From contig NZ_LT629802.1 in NCBI RefSeq assembly GCF_900106045.1, positions 1,116,001-1,180,000 on the forward strand: 64,000 nucleotides of DNA. The letters run 5' to 3'. Each line of letters begins with the position of its first letter. Position 1 is the first letter of the stretch. Below are positions 1 through 8,373 of this stretch, one piece after another. The DNA comes from Pseudomonas mucidolens (GTDB lineage Bacteria; Pseudomonadota; Gammaproteobacteria; Pseudomonadales; Pseudomonadaceae). The notes beneath the pieces are model-generated. The model was not told the origin of the DNA. It worked only from the letters and a program-made list of their open reading frames with translations, and searched no databases. Position numbers and translations under genes: made by a program.

Positions 1-1
1 T

Positions 2-772
2 GAGTGGTCCGAAGGGGCTGGCGGGTCCAGTAATGGCCGGGTCGCGCTGGTTACCGGCGCGGCGCGCGGCATCGGCCTGGGCATCGCTGCCTGGTTGATC
101 AGTGACGGCTGGCAAGTGGTATTGACGGATCTGGATCGCGAGCGCGGCGCGAAAGTCTCCAAGGTGCTGGGGGATAATGCCTGGTTTATCACCATGGATG
201 TGTCTGATGAGCAGCAGGTCGCCCTTGGGGTTGCCGAAGTGCTCGGGCAGTTCGGTCGCCTGGATGCCCTGGTGTGCAACGCTGCTGTGGCTGACCCGCG
301 CAATATCACTCTGGAAAGTCTGGAGCTGGCTTACTGGAATCGCGTGCTGGCGGTAAATCTCAGTGGTCCGATGTTGTTGGCCAAGCACTGTGCGCCTTAT
401 TTGCGCGCCCATGGCGGCGCTATCGTCAACCTGAGCTCGACCCGGGCGCGACAGTCGGAAGCGGATACCGAAGCGTACGCCGCGAGCAAGGGAGGCCTGC
501 TGGCACTGACTCATGCCCTGGCAATCAGTCTGGGGCCAGAAGTGCGGGTCAATGCGGTCAGCCCCGGCTGGATCGATGCCCGTGACCCCGCTGCCCGGCG
601 CGCGGAGCCACTGACCGAGGCTGATCATGCCCAGCATCCGGCGGGGAGGGTGGGCACCGTCGAGGACGTGGCGTCGATGGTGGCGTGGTTGCTGTCGCGT
701 CACGCCGGGTTTGTCACCGGGCAGGAATTTGTCGTCGACGGCGGCATGAGCAAGAAGATGGTTTATGTGTAA
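2..772 (+). CDS. SDR family oxidoreductase, 5' end outside window
   Basis: Short-chain dehydrogenase/reductase (NAD(P)-dependent, Rossmann fold, cytosolic). The open frame runs from the window edge, with the nucleotide-binding motif TGAARGIG near bases 50-75, the NAA motif mid-protein, and the catalytic Ser-Tyr-Lys set (Ser in VNLSST, then YAASK). The C-terminal VVDGG segment is typical of the family. No convincing start lies inside the window and the reading frame is open at base 2, so the 5' end is cut off; an internal TTG at 95 would remove the cofactor motif and is rejected. The substrate cannot be told from sequence. Stop TAA at 770-772. Confidence 0.88.
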   Translation, partial: EWSEGAGGSSNGRVALVTGAARGIGLGIAAWLISDGWQVVLTDLDRERGAKVSKVLGDNAWFITMDVSDEQQVALGVAEVLGQFGRLDALVCNAAVADPRNITLESLELAYWNRVLAVNLSGPMLLAKHCAPYLRAHGGAIVNLSSTRARQSEADTEAYAASKGGLLALTHALAISLGPEVRVNAVSPGWIDARDPAARRAEPLTEADHAQHPAGRVGTVEDVASMVAWLLSRHAGFVTGQEFVVDGGMSKKMVYV

Positions 773-857
773 GTGCAAGCTTCAAGCTTCAAGCTTCAGG
801 CTTCAAGAGAAGGCTGATTTGTGCTGGCTTTTGACTTGTAGCTTGAAGCTTGCAACT
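771..857. repeat. AAGCTTCA tandem and inverted repeat
   Basis: Immediately after the SDR stop codon the unit AAGCTTC is repeated about three times (775-807). Its complement recurs at 835-857, so the element can fold into a long imperfect hairpin with a loop of about 40 bases. Such elements are common in Pseudomonas intergenic DNA. It may act as a transcript end or processing signal; no T-run was seen. Confidence 0.6.
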
Positions 858-891
858 TACTGCTGTTTTTGAAAAAAAACCAATCCTGCTA

Positions 892-920
892 TTGACTTAG
901 GTCCGCTACCTGCGTAAATT
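892..920 (+). promoter_or_regulatory. Probable sigma-70 promoter of tRNA cluster
   Basis: TTGACT at 892-897 and TAAATT at 915-920 are separated by 17 bases and lie 22 bases upstream of tRNA-Val. The -35 matches the consensus at five of six bases and the -10 at four of six. Confidence 0.55.
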
Positions 921-941
921 TCGCGGCCTCAACGAAGCAAA

Positions 942-1017
942 GGGTGATTAGCTCAGCTGGGAGAGCATCTGCCTTACAAGCAGAGGGTCGGCGGTTCGAT
1001 CCCGTCATCACCCACCA
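942..1017 (+). tRNA. tRNA-Val (anticodon TAC)
   Basis: A 76-base cloverleaf. The acceptor GGGTGAT (942-948) pairs with ATCACCC (1007-1013), and A plus encoded CCA follow at 1014-1017. The anticodon loop reads CTTACAA, giving TAC. The TTCGATC T-loop is intact. Confidence 0.96.
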
Positions 1018-1072
1018 CTTCTTGAGAGTTTTGCTTCAGGGCAAGACGCAACGTCAAAGGTTGCACCGACGC

Positions 1073-1149
1073 GCAGCGGTAGTTCAGTCGGTTAGAATAC
1101 CGGCCTGTCACGCCGGGGGTCGCGGGTTCGAGTCCCGTCCGCTGCGCCA
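1073..1149 (+). tRNA. tRNA-Asp (anticodon GTC), copy 1
   Basis: A 77-base cloverleaf with acceptor GCAGCGG (1073-1079) against CCGCTGC (1139-1145), then G and encoded CCA. The anticodon loop carries GTC. It is identical to the copy at 1255-1331. Confidence 0.96.
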
Positions 1150-1254
1150 TATTTTCCAGGCCTGACTTGTCGGGCTTGAGATTGAACAGCCAAGGTTGGT
1201 CAGTCAGATGTTTAAAGACGGTTGAGAGCTAATGCTCAGCCGGTCAAGCGATAC

Positions 1255-1331
1255 GCAGCGGTAGTTCAGTCGGTTAGAATACCGGCCTGTCACGCCGGGG
1301 GTCGCGGGTTCGAGTCCCGTCCGCTGCGCCA
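1255..1331 (+). tRNA. tRNA-Asp (anticodon GTC), copy 2
   Basis: Identical 77-base duplicate of the tRNA-Asp at 1073-1149, about 105 bases downstream. The spacer contains no gene. It is probably co-transcribed with the upstream tRNAs and ends at the terminator at 1406-1431. Confidence 0.96.
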
Positions 1332-1405
1332 TATCTGCTCCAAGGCCCACTGAACGCCTTGAAGCACAAAGAAAGCCGCTGGCTTCTTTGATCCGATAGC
1401 AAAGA

Positions 1406-1431
1406 CCCTGGTCGAAAGACCGGGGTTTTTT
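1406..1431 (+). terminator. Rho-independent terminator of tRNA cluster
   Basis: Stem CCCTGGTC (1406-1413), GAAA loop, GACCGGGG (1418-1425), then six T residues. It closes the Val-Asp-Asp transcript. Confidence 0.85.
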
Positions 1432-1485
1432 GTTTGTGCGATTTGCCTATCTGTTGGAACCGGTCACCCGGCTCCAACAGATTGA

Positions 1486-2769
1486 TCAGAATCCCAGCTT
1501 GTCCCGCAGCCCGTAATACCAGGCGCCCATTGCTGCAAATGGTGTACGCAACAGTTGCCCGCCCGGGAACGGATAGTGCGGCAGGCCGGCAAACGCATCA
1601 AAACGCTCTGCCTGGCCTCTCAGCGCCTCCGCCAGTACTTTGCCCGCCAGGTGGGTGTACGTCACGCCATGACCGCTGCAGCCCTGGGAGTAATAAATGT
1701 TGTCTCCCAGGCGACCGACCTGCGGTAGGCGCGACAAAGTCAGCAGGAAGTTACCGGTCCAGGCGTAGTCAATCTTCACGTCCTTCAACTGGGGGAAGGC
1801 CTTGAGCATCTTCGGTCGGATTATCGCTTCGATATTGGCCGGATCCCGTGCGCCATAGACCACGCCACCACCGAAGATCAGGCGCTTGTCGCTGGTGAGG
1901 CGGTAGTAGTCAAGTAGGTAATTGCAGTCTTCGACGCAGTAGTCCTGCGGCAGCAGGGTCTTGGCCAGCTCATCCCCCAGCGGCGCGGTGGTGATGACCT
2001 GTGTACCGCAAGGCATCGACTTGGCTGCGAGTTCGGGCACCAGATTGCCCAGGTAAGCATTGCCCGCGACAATGATGAACTTGGCCCTGACCTTGCCCTC
2101 GGCCGTATGCACCAGCGGATTGGCGCCGCGCTCGATGCGCACGGCGGCCGACTGTTCATAGATCGTGCCGCCGAGGGATTCCACGGCCGCCGCTTCACCC
2201 AGTGCCAGGTTGAGTGGATGGATATGCCCGCCGCTCATGTCCAGCAGGCCGCCGACATAGTTGTCACAAGCCACTACTTCGCGAATACGGCGTTCGTCCA
2301 GCAACTCAAGCTGGGTGTGGCCGTAGCGCTCCCACAAACGCTTCTGTGACTCCAGGTGGCCCATGTGCTTGCTGTTGAGCGCCGCGAACACGCCACCGTC
2401 CTTCAAGTCGCACTGAATTTGATATTTGGCCACCCGCTCACGAATGATCTTGCCGCCTTCAAATGCCATCTGCCCCAGCAACTGCGCCTGCTGGGGGCCG
2501 ACGCTGCGTTCAATCACATCGATATCACGGCTGTAGCTGTTAACGATCTGCCCGCCGTTGCGGCCCGAGGCGCCAAACCCCACCTTGGCGGCCTCCAGTA
2601 CCGTCACGCGAAAACCGTTCTCCAGCAAAAACAGTGCGCTGGAAAGTCCGGTATAGCCCGCACCGATCACACACACATCGGTTTCGACTTCACCTTGCAG
2701 AACGGGTCGCGGAGGAACCGCATTGGCGGAGGCGGCGTAATACGATTGGGGGTAGGGTGTGTTCGCCAT
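1486..2769 (-). CDS. FAD-dependent oxidoreductase, PuuB/OrdL-like
   Basis: A 427-residue flavin amine oxidase of the DAO family. The N-terminal dinucleotide-binding motif VIGAGYTGLSSA lies near residues 35-46, and FGASGRNGGQ near residue 65 is typical of the gamma-glutamylputrescine oxidase/OrdL group. The C-terminal segment YYSQGCSGHGVTYTH fits the FAD-closing region. By family it would oxidise an amine such as gamma-glutamylputrescine in polyamine use. It stands alone between tRNA genes with no other puu genes beside it, so the exact substrate is unproven. The start ATG follows an AGAGGTTCC stretch that can serve as a ribosome site. Confidence 0.85.
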   Translation of the reverse strand: MANTPYPQSYYAASANAVPPRPVLQGEVETDVCVIGAGYTGLSSALFLLENGFRVTVLEAAKVGFGASGRNGGQIVNSYSRDIDVIERSVGPQQAQLLGQMAFEGGKIIRERVAKYQIQCDLKDGGVFAALNSKHMGHLESQKRLWERYGHTQLELLDERRIREVVACDNYVGGLLDMSGGHIHPLNLALGEAAAVESLGGTIYEQSAAVRIERGANPLVHTAEGKVRAKFIIVAGNAYLGNLVPELAAKSMPCGTQVITTAPLGDELAKTLLPQDYCVEDCNYLLDYYRLTSDKRLIFGGGVVYGARDPANIEAIIRPKMLKAFPQLKDVKIDYAWTGNFLLTLSRLPQVGRLGDNIYYSQGCSGHGVTYTHLAGKVLAEALRGQAERFDAFAGLPHYPFPGGQLLRTPFAAMGAWYYGLRDKLGF

Positions 2770-2912
2770 CTTGGAACCTCTGTTTTATATTTTTTACGAG
2801 TGCGCCGATCCTACCTCACTTGAAAATCCCCTGCCAGCCACCGGCAATACGTGACCGCATTGGCTGAAAATAAAAAATACGCATATTCATAGGCTTAGCT
2901 GCAAAAAAGGTA

Positions 2913-2940
2913 TTGACAGCCTTCTGGAATTCCGTAGAAT
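2913..2940 (+). promoter_or_regulatory. Strong sigma-70 promoter of tRNA-Val(GAC)
   Basis: A perfect TTGACA at 2913-2918 and TAGAAT at 2935-2940, with a 16-base spacer, placed 13 bases ahead of the tRNA. Confidence 0.75.
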
Positions 2941-2953
2941 GCCGCCTCACAGC

Positions 2954-3030
2954 AGGCACGTAGCTCAGTTGGTTAGAGCACCACCTTGACATGGTGGGGG
3001 TCGTTGGTTCGAGTCCAATCGCGCCTACCA
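2954..3030 (+). tRNA. tRNA-Val (anticodon GAC)
   Basis: A 77-base tRNA with anticodon loop TTGACAT, giving GAC, and encoded CCA at 3028-3030. The acceptor AGGCACG (2954-2960) pairs with CGCGCCT (3020-3026) except for one A-C mismatch at the fifth pair. All other arms are regular. Confidence 0.95.
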
Positions 3031-3059
3031 AACAAAATCCGCTCTGCTGGGCGGTCTAG

Positions 3060-3089
3060 AAGGGCTCACCGAAAGGTGAGCCCTTTTTT
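3060..3089 (+). terminator. Rho-independent terminator after tRNA-Val
   Basis: Stem AAGGGCTCACC, GAAA loop, GGTGAGCCCTT, then a run of T. A perfect stem of 10-11 pairs starts about 30 bases after the tRNA. Confidence 0.9.
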
Positions 3090-3337
3090 GTTGCGCGCGT
3101 TTTGTCGAATCCTGCCTTGTCTGCCTCAAAAGACCTGCAAGCAATGGTCTTTCCCCCGACAAACTTTATTGGTTTGCAGCAACAGTTTTTCTTGTTGGAC
3201 ACCTCCCGCTTCCAGCAGCAAAGATGCCCGCCACTGACTCCGGACCTTCCAGGTCAATAATAAAAATCCGTGTCGGCCTGCACGCCAATCGCCCTGCGCA
3301 ATCTGGCTTCGCGGCACGCAATCAAGGACTCAACGCC

Positions 3338-4066
3338 ATGCAAACTGTTGTGAACCTTTGGCCGCTGATTGGCGTGCTCGTCATCGTGGTCGGCTTTGTG
3401 TTGCGCTTCAATCCGTTACTGGTAGTGACTGCGGCGGCGATTGCCACCGGGTTGGCCGCCAGCTTTCCCCTGGAAAAAATTCTCGCCAGCATGGGCGACG
3501 GTTTCCTGCAGACCCGCGCTTTGCAACTGATCCTGTTGTTGCCGCTTGCAGTCATCGGTCTGCTGGAGCGGCATGGCCTGCGATTGCATGCACAGAACTG
3601 GATTGCCCGTTTTGAGCGGGCCACGGTCGGGAGACTGTTGATCATCTATCTGTTTGTTCGCGAATCCACTGCGGCGATGGGGTTGACCAGTCTTGGCGGG
3701 CATCCGCAGATGGTGCGTCCGCTGCTGGCACCGATGGCCGAAGGGGCCGCTGAAAAACGTTTCGGAAAGCTGCCGGACAAGGTTCGGCACAAGGTTCTGG
3801 CCATGTGCGCAGCCACCGATAACGTCGGCCTGTTTTTTGGTGAGGATATCTTTGTTGCCTTTGGCGCGATTGCGTTGATGCATACGTTCCTGCTGGGTTC
3901 GGGGATTGATGTCGAGCCGTTGCATATTGCCGTCTGGGGCATTCCTACGGCGATATGCGCCTTTATCGTCCACGCCATACGTCTGCACCGCTTTGATCGA
4001 AGGCTGACGCGCGAGCTGATGAATGCCGAGCCGATCGCCCTGCAGAAGGTGGAGGCCGCGCAATGA
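3338..4066 (+). CDS. DUF969 family membrane protein
   Basis: A 242-residue hydrophobic protein matching DUF969 in character, with several membrane segments and an N-terminal pair of helices starting at the first ATG. ATG 3338 is chosen because AAGGA lies nine bases upstream; the frame extends further 5' but that part is not membrane-like. It overlaps the next gene by four bases (ATGA), so translation is coupled. The DUF969-DUF979 pair recurs as neighbours in many bacteria and is thought to form a transporter. The adjacent pyroglutamyl peptidase suggests pyroglutamate or its peptides as cargo, which is inference. Confidence 0.8.
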   Translation: MQTVVNLWPLIGVLVIVVGFVLRFNPLLVVTAAAIATGLAASFPLEKILASMGDGFLQTRALQLILLLPLAVIGLLERHGLRLHAQNWIARFERATVGRLLIIYLFVRESTAAMGLTSLGGHPQMVRPLLAPMAEGAAEKRFGKLPDKVRHKVLAMCAATDNVGLFFGEDIFVAFGAIALMHTFLLGSGIDVEPLHIAVWGIPTAICAFIVHAIRLHRFDRRLTRELMNAEPIALQKVEAAQ

Positions 4067-5013
4067 TTATTTCCATTCAATACCTGTATTGGCTGGCCGG
4101 CGTGCTGTTGCTGATCACTGCCGGCATGATCCTGGCGGATCGCACGCATCCCAAGCGCTGGTCCAGCGCAGTGTTCTGGCTGCTGTTCGCCGTTCCGTTC
4201 CTGGTGGGAGAGCGTTTGCCTTCGGTCGTCATCGGCGTGGGCGTGGTGCTGATGGCTGTGATTGCCGGCCTAGGCGGCGTGGGGCGTGGCTCTCACACCG
4301 AGCTGCACAACAAGGCGTCCCGGGCCAGCGCCGGTCGGCTGGGGCACAAGCTGTTTATTCCGGCGCTGGCCATCCCGTTGACCACGGTGATTGGTTCGGT
4401 GCTGCTCAAGCACACCGAGATTGCAGGCGTGCCGCTGCTGGATCCGAAGAACACCACGTTTGTATCGCTGGGTCTGGGCTGTCTGATCGCCTTGGCGCTG
4501 GCTTGCTGGCTGACCCGTGACACGCCGGTACAGGCGTTACGCGAATCCCGGCGGCTGACGGAAGCGCTTGGCTGGGCGATGGTGCTGCCGCAGATGCTGG
4601 CGATGCTCGGGTTGCTGTTCAACGAAGCGGGGGTCGGTACTGCCGTAGCCCACGTCACCACCACCTATATCAATCTGGATTTCAAATTGGTGGCGGTAAT
4701 GGTGTACGTCTTGGGCATGGCGCTGTTCACGGTGATCATGGGCAACGGCTTTGCCGCGTTTCCGGTCATGACCGGTGGTGTCGGGGTACCGGTGTTGGTG
4801 GGTGTCTATGGTGGCAATCCAGCGGTGATGGCGGCGATCGGCATGTTCTCGGGATACTGCGGTACGCTGATGACGCCGATGGCGGCAAACTTCAATATCG
4901 TGCCCGCCGCGTTGCTCGAGTTGCCCGACAAGAACGCGGTGATCAAGGCGCAGATGCCGACGGCGTTGATGATGTTGCTGGTCAATATCGTCCTTCTTTA
5001 CCTGCTGATGTGA
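4063..5013 (+). CDS. DUF979 family membrane protein
   Basis: A 316-residue integral membrane protein of the DUF979 type with about eight to ten hydrophobic segments. The late segment GNGFAAFPVMTGGVG and a nearby MTPMAANF motif resemble conserved loops of secondary transporters. Its start overlaps the DUF969 stop by four bases, and the pcp gene starts seven bases after its stop, so the three form one operon. Probably the larger half of a two-component permease; transport itself is not shown by the sequence. Confidence 0.8.
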   Translation: MIISIQYLYWLAGVLLLITAGMILADRTHPKRWSSAVFWLLFAVPFLVGERLPSVVIGVGVVLMAVIAGLGGVGRGSHTELHNKASRASAGRLGHKLFIPALAIPLTTVIGSVLLKHTEIAGVPLLDPKNTTFVSLGLGCLIALALACWLTRDTPVQALRESRRLTEALGWAMVLPQMLAMLGLLFNEAGVGTAVAHVTTTYINLDFKLVAVMVYVLGMALFTVIMGNGFAAFPVMTGGVGVPVLVGVYGGNPAVMAAIGMFSGYCGTLMTPMAANFNIVPAALLELPDKNAVIKAQMPTALMMLLVNIVLLYLLM

Positions 5014-5020
5014 GGTCGTG

Positions 5021-5668
5021 ATGGGTACTGTGCTGCTGACCGGTTTCGAACCGTTTGACCAAGACCTGGTCAACCCGTCCTGGGAGGCGGTGCGCCTGCT
5101 CGACGGTGTGCAACTGGACGACGGGATACGCATCGTCGCTCGCCAATTGCCCTGTGCTTTCGCAACTGCTGGCGCTTGCCTGAACCAATTGCTGGTCGAG
5201 CATGCCCCACAGCTGGTGATTGCCACCGGGCTGGGGCCGGGGCGCAGTGATATTTCCATCGAGCGGGTTGCGATCAATCTCAACGATGCGCGAATTGCGG
5301 ACAACCTCGGTGAGCGACCTATCGATACACCGGTGGTGCCAGGTGGCCCTGCGGCGTACTTCAGCACCTTGCCGGTCAAGGCCATGGTCAAGGCGCTGCG
5401 CGAGGCGGGGATTGCCGCGTCAGTCTCGCAAACGGCGGGGACCTTCGTGTGCAATCAGGTGTTTTACAGTTTGCAGCACGCACTTGCCGGAAGCGGAGTG
5501 CGCAGTGGATTTATTCATGTTCCGTGGCTGCCCGAGCAAGTCGAGCAGGGGGCGCCTGGGCTGCCGTCAATGGCATTGGCGACGCTGGTTGAAGGGTTGC
5601 GAGTCGCGGTGATGGCGGCCTGGTGTACGCAGGTGGATATCGTGGAAACAGGTGGGCAGGTCAGCTAG
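5021..5668 (+). CDS. pcp: Pyroglutamyl-peptidase I
   Basis: A 215-residue cysteine peptidase of family C15 that removes N-terminal pyroglutamate from peptides in the cytosol. The GFEPF motif stands near residue 7, the conserved ER(V)AINL stretch carries the catalytic Glu, GTFVCNQVFY holds the catalytic Cys, and GFIHVPWLP the catalytic His. Length is normal for the family. ATG 5021 is preferred over the adjacent GTG at 5018. It is the last gene of the DUF969-DUF979-pcp operon. In this setting it would release 5-oxoproline, while the membrane pair could move substrate or product. Confidence 0.93.
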   Translation: MGTVLLTGFEPFDQDLVNPSWEAVRLLDGVQLDDGIRIVARQLPCAFATAGACLNQLLVEHAPQLVIATGLGPGRSDISIERVAINLNDARIADNLGERPIDTPVVPGGPAAYFSTLPVKAMVKALREAGIAASVSQTAGTFVCNQVFYSLQHALAGSGVRSGFIHVPWLPEQVEQGAPGLPSMALATLVEGLRVAVMAAWCTQVDIVETGGQVS

Positions 5669-5776
5669 ACGCGGATTGCCCGTGCGCGTTTACAAGCCTC
5701 GGATCGATCCGTAGATTGCAGGGGTGTGTTCGTCAGGACCCAAGACCGGGTGACGATAGCAAGGGGAAATCCAGCA

Positions 5777-6448
5777 GTGTCCGCCAACGATTCAAGCGTA
5801 TTCGATCATCGATACCGTGCCTTTTTGTTCGACATGGACGGCACCATTCTCAATTCCATCGCCGCCGCGGAGCGTGTCTGGGCCGCCTGGGCCGAACGGC
5901 ACGGGCTGGACGTCGAGGCGTTCCTGACCACGATTCATGGCGCCCGGGCCATTGATACCATCACTCGCCAGGCGTTGCCTGGGATCGATGCGCAGGCCGA
6001 GGCGCGTGGCATTACCGAGGCCGAGATCGCTGATGTCGAGGGCGTGGTTGCGATCCCGGGAGCGGTCGCATTTCTGAACAGCTTGCCAGCGAACCGCTGG
6101 GCGGTGGTCACCTCCGCCCCCAGCGCTCTGGCCCAACGCCGTTTGCTGGCGGCAGGTATCGCCCCGCCAGCGGTAATGGTGACGGCCGAAGATGTTGCCA
6201 GGGGCAAGCCGGACCCGGCGTGTTACTTGCTGGGTGCGCAGCGATTGGGGGTGTCGATGGAAGAGTGCCTGGTATTCGAGGATGCGCCGGTGGGGATCCG
6301 TGCAGGTGTTGCGTCGGGCGCTGATGTAATAGTGGTGACATCGGCGCATCGGGCGCCGATGCACACAGAGCACCCAATGATTGATAGCTATGAGGGCGTG
6401 CACGCGCAGGCTGACGATGCAGGTTACTTGCGTTTACTGCGCCGCTAG
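5777..6448 (+). CDS. HAD-superfamily phosphatase (subfamily IA)
   Basis: A 223-residue phosphatase with all HAD motifs: nucleophile motif FDMDGTI near residue 18, the threonine/serine motif VVTSAPS, Lys in GKPDPACY, and the acidic motif VFEDAPVGIRAG. The helical cap between motifs I and II is of the beta-phosphoglucomutase/sugar-phosphatase type. Its likely role is dephosphorylating a small sugar phosphate. GTG 5777 is chosen because AAGGGGA lies about ten bases upstream; the longer frame from 5726 has no ribosome site. It stands about 110 bases after pcp and need not share its operon. Confidence 0.85.
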   Translation: MSANDSSVFDHRYRAFLFDMDGTILNSIAAAERVWAAWAERHGLDVEAFLTTIHGARAIDTITRQALPGIDAQAEARGITEAEIADVEGVVAIPGAVAFLNSLPANRWAVVTSAPSALAQRRLLAAGIAPPAVMVTAEDVARGKPDPACYLLGAQRLGVSMEECLVFEDAPVGIRAGVASGADVIVVTSAHRAPMHTEHPMIDSYEGVHAQADDAGYLRLLRR

Positions 6449-6527
6449 CTGTCATGGGCGGCCGAGGCCGCCCTGGCATTCGGTCGAGCAGCCTTCCATG
6501 ATGAAGATCGCGTCCCGGCGGTATTTA

Positions 6528-6806
6528 TCAGGATAAGGTCTTCTGGCGAGCGTTGCGAAACGCGCGTCGACGCAATTTTCGATGGATCGCCGCTTGAATG
6601 GGCTTGAGACAGAAGAAAAGCAGGTAGCCGCAGAGAAACAGCGCTAGATCCAGCCACGACTGGGCGTCCGTTTTGCTGCTGTCGTCCATTACGAATCTGA
6701 CGCCATACCCGATCGCCACGAAGACGAGACCGATCACCAAGGCGATCATCCACGCTTTGGAGACGTAAGGCTGTTTATTGGTCCGCCCCATCAACGCATT
6801 CCCCAT
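6528..6806 (-). CDS. Small inner-membrane protein, unknown function
   Basis: Ninety-two residues with two clear hydrophobic segments (about 19-38 and 51-68) joined by a polar DDSSKTD loop, and a strongly basic C-terminus (RKLRRRAFRNAR). This predicts a two-pass inner-membrane protein with cytosolic ends. No family recognised. An in-frame ATG at 6791 has GGGGA about eight bases upstream and could be the true start, giving 87 residues. The gene is divergent from the DUF2214 gene and convergent with the HAD gene. Confidence 0.6.
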   Translation of the reverse strand: MGNALMGRTNKQPYVSKAWMIALVIGLVFVAIGYGVRFVMDDSSKTDAQSWLDLALFLCGYLLFFCLKPIQAAIHRKLRRRAFRNARQKTLS

Positions 6807-6955
6807 GCACCGTAAGGTTTATTACATTTTCACGACATTCGGCCGTCAAACGCCCAGCAAGTTCCGTTTGGGTGCAGGCGCTGTGGCAACTTCGGGTCAA
6901 TACTGAGAGCGTTTGGGGCTGTCCAGCCTGTTATCACTGTCGGGGGATGCGCGTC

Positions 6956-7414
6956 ATGTTGATGCACTGGTTTCTTGCGGCTGTTCATTTGCTGGCTTTC
7001 GCCGTGGCTTTTACTGCGGTATTGGCGCGCGGCAAGGCGTTTCTAGGGCTCGATATTGCTGATCCAACGCAGGTGCGACGGGTATTGATGGCTGACAATA
7101 TCTGGGGGCTCAGCGCGCTGGGACTGTTGCTGACAGGGGGCATACGAGCGTTTGCGGGCTATGAGAAAGGCACCGACTACTATCTGCACCAGCCGCTGTT
7201 TCATCTGAAGATGGGTGTGTTAATCCTTATCCTGCTGCTGGAATTCGCGCCCATGATTCGGTTGATCAAATGGCGGATTGCATTGGGGCGGGGTACCCGC
7301 GTGGATATGACGGGGGTGGGGCGTTTTGCAATGATCAGTCATGTACAGGCGGGGCTGGTGCTGCTGATGGTCATTGCGGCGAGCGGCATGGCACGAGGTG
7401 TGGTGCTGGGGTAA
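6956..7414 (+). CDS. DUF2214 family membrane protein
   Basis: A 152-residue protein with four predicted membrane helices. The N-terminal HWFLAAVHLLA and the internal ADNIWGLSA followed by LLTGGIRAF, with a later HLKMGVLIL, fit the DUF2214 family. Histidines at the start of helices are a family trait and might bind a cofactor, which is untested. ATG 6956 is chosen since GGGGG sits nine bases ahead; frames starting earlier are out of register with any ribosome site. Function unknown. Confidence 0.75.
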   Translation: MLMHWFLAAVHLLAFAVAFTAVLARGKAFLGLDIADPTQVRRVLMADNIWGLSALGLLLTGGIRAFAGYEKGTDYYLHQPLFHLKMGVLILILLLEFAPMIRLIKWRIALGRGTRVDMTGVGRFAMISHVQAGLVLLMVIAASGMARGVVLG

Positions 7415-7512
7415 CGGGCCGGGCGTGGATAGACGAGAGAGACGCAGCGCACGGGCCAATCGGGTTTTCGCCAGCCGTTACAGTAAACGAAAGGGCTGGC
7501 TACTGAGGGGCA

Positions 7513-7707
7513 TCAAGGTGTTTCGCGTTTGTCCGGTGCAGTCAGGCCGGCTTGAATACGCTGGTAGATCTCTTCCCGATGCACGGCAACGTTCTTGGGT
7601 GCATTGATGCCGATTCTTACTTGCTGGCCGCTAACGCCCAGGATGGTGATCGTAATGTCATCACCGATATTTATGCTTTCACCGACTTTGCGGGTGAGTA
7701 TCAGCAT
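7513..7707 (-). CDS. rsmE: RsmE, CsrA-family RNA-binding regulator
   Basis: Sixty-four residues beginning [17 protein letters not shown], the core CsrA fold, with the RNA-contacting [12 protein letters not shown] segment near residues 40-51. The sequence resembles the RsmE paralogue of fluorescent pseudomonads more than RsmA. It binds GGA motifs in mRNA leaders and represses translation; the small RNAs RsmX, Y and Z relieve this in the Gac/Rsm pathway (established for the family). A strong AAGGAG lies seven bases upstream of its start, inside a near-consensus Rsm site. It is monocistronic. Confidence 0.93.
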   Translation of the reverse strand: MLILTRKVGESINIGDDITITILGVSGQQVRIGINAPKNVAVHREEIYQRIQAGLTAPDKRETP

Positions 7708-7710
7708 GGA

Positions 7711-7722
7711 CTTCTCCTTGAT
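7711..7722 (-). promoter_or_regulatory. Candidate Rsm-binding site over rsmE ribosome site
   Basis: On the minus strand the leader reads ATCAAGGAGAAG directly before the rsmE start. TCAAGGAGAA matches the Rsm/CsrA consensus (A/U)CANGGANG(U/A) at nine of ten positions and includes the Shine-Dalgarno. This would allow autorepression. Confidence 0.5.
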
Positions 7723-7954
7723 TGCTTTAAAGGACGCATGTTTCGGACAGGGCGGACGTCGGTTTGTACAGCTTACTGTGAAGCGCTTCCCTGTGGCTGC
7801 CTCTTTCTAGGACGCGTAGAGGCCGCATTAATTCCCATGGCGCCATCATACAGGTCTGGGAAACATCCTTCGCAATGTTTAAGCCAAGGTTTATGACGGC
7901 CAGAATAGACAGTGAATGATAAAGTTGCCTCTTTGATCCTAAAGGGGCAAGGCA

Positions 7955-8335
7955 GTGCGTAAAGTAGCGATGGCGATTGCAGTGTTGGCATTGGCCGGTT
8001 GTGGTGAGGGGCCCAATCTCGATACCCCCAGGGACAAGGCTGAAGCAGCCAAGGTTCAGGCCCAGGAATCAGCGACTGCGGCCCCGCAGTGGGATGTCCT
8101 GGTACGCTCGCCCGACAACAAGTTGCAGGCGTTGACGGACCTGACCGCGTGGCTGTTGGAAAACGGCTTCAATTTCTATCTGGCCAAGGAGGATGGCAAG
8201 GACCTGGTGTTATTGGGACCCTTCGCCAGCAAGGCCGAGGCCGAGGCCCGGCAGGCGCAATTGACCGAAAGGCTGGCGAAAAAGAAAAAAACCGATGCCG
8301 AATCGCTGGTGATTGAACACAAGATCATTCGATAA
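7955..8335 (+). CDS. Lipoprotein with SPOR-like C-terminal domain
   Basis: A 126-residue protein starting at GTG with AGGGG upstream. The signal peptide ends in a lipobox LAGC (Cys at residue 16), so it is a predicted lipoprotein. An Ala/Glu-rich linker follows, and residues of about 46-126 resemble a SPOR-like alpha/beta repeat (LTAWLLENGFNFYLAKEDG, then GPFASKAEAEARQAQL). SPOR domains bind denuded peptidoglycan at division sites, but the match is by eye only. It ends convergent with the endonuclease gene across a shared hairpin. Confidence 0.7.
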   Translation: MRKVAMAIAVLALAGCGEGPNLDTPRDKAEAAKVQAQESATAAPQWDVLVRSPDNKLQALTDLTAWLLENGFNFYLAKEDGKDLVLLGPFASKAEAEARQAQLTERLAKKKKTDAESLVIEHKIIR

Positions 8336-8342
8336 GGCGATG

Positions 8343-8371
8343 GCGAGCGGGATTTGTTAGCACCCGCTCGC
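8343..8371. terminator. Hairpin between convergent genes
   Basis: Stem GCGAGCGGG (8343-8351) pairs with CCCGCTCGC (8363-8371) and is followed by TTT on the plus strand. It lies in the 38-base gap between the convergent lipoprotein and endonuclease genes, so it can serve both. The T-run is short. Confidence 0.6.
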
Positions 8372-8373
8372 GT

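Noticed and set aside
771..857. Insertion-sequence end
   Set aside because: Only a hairpin-forming short repeat; no transposase and no target duplication.
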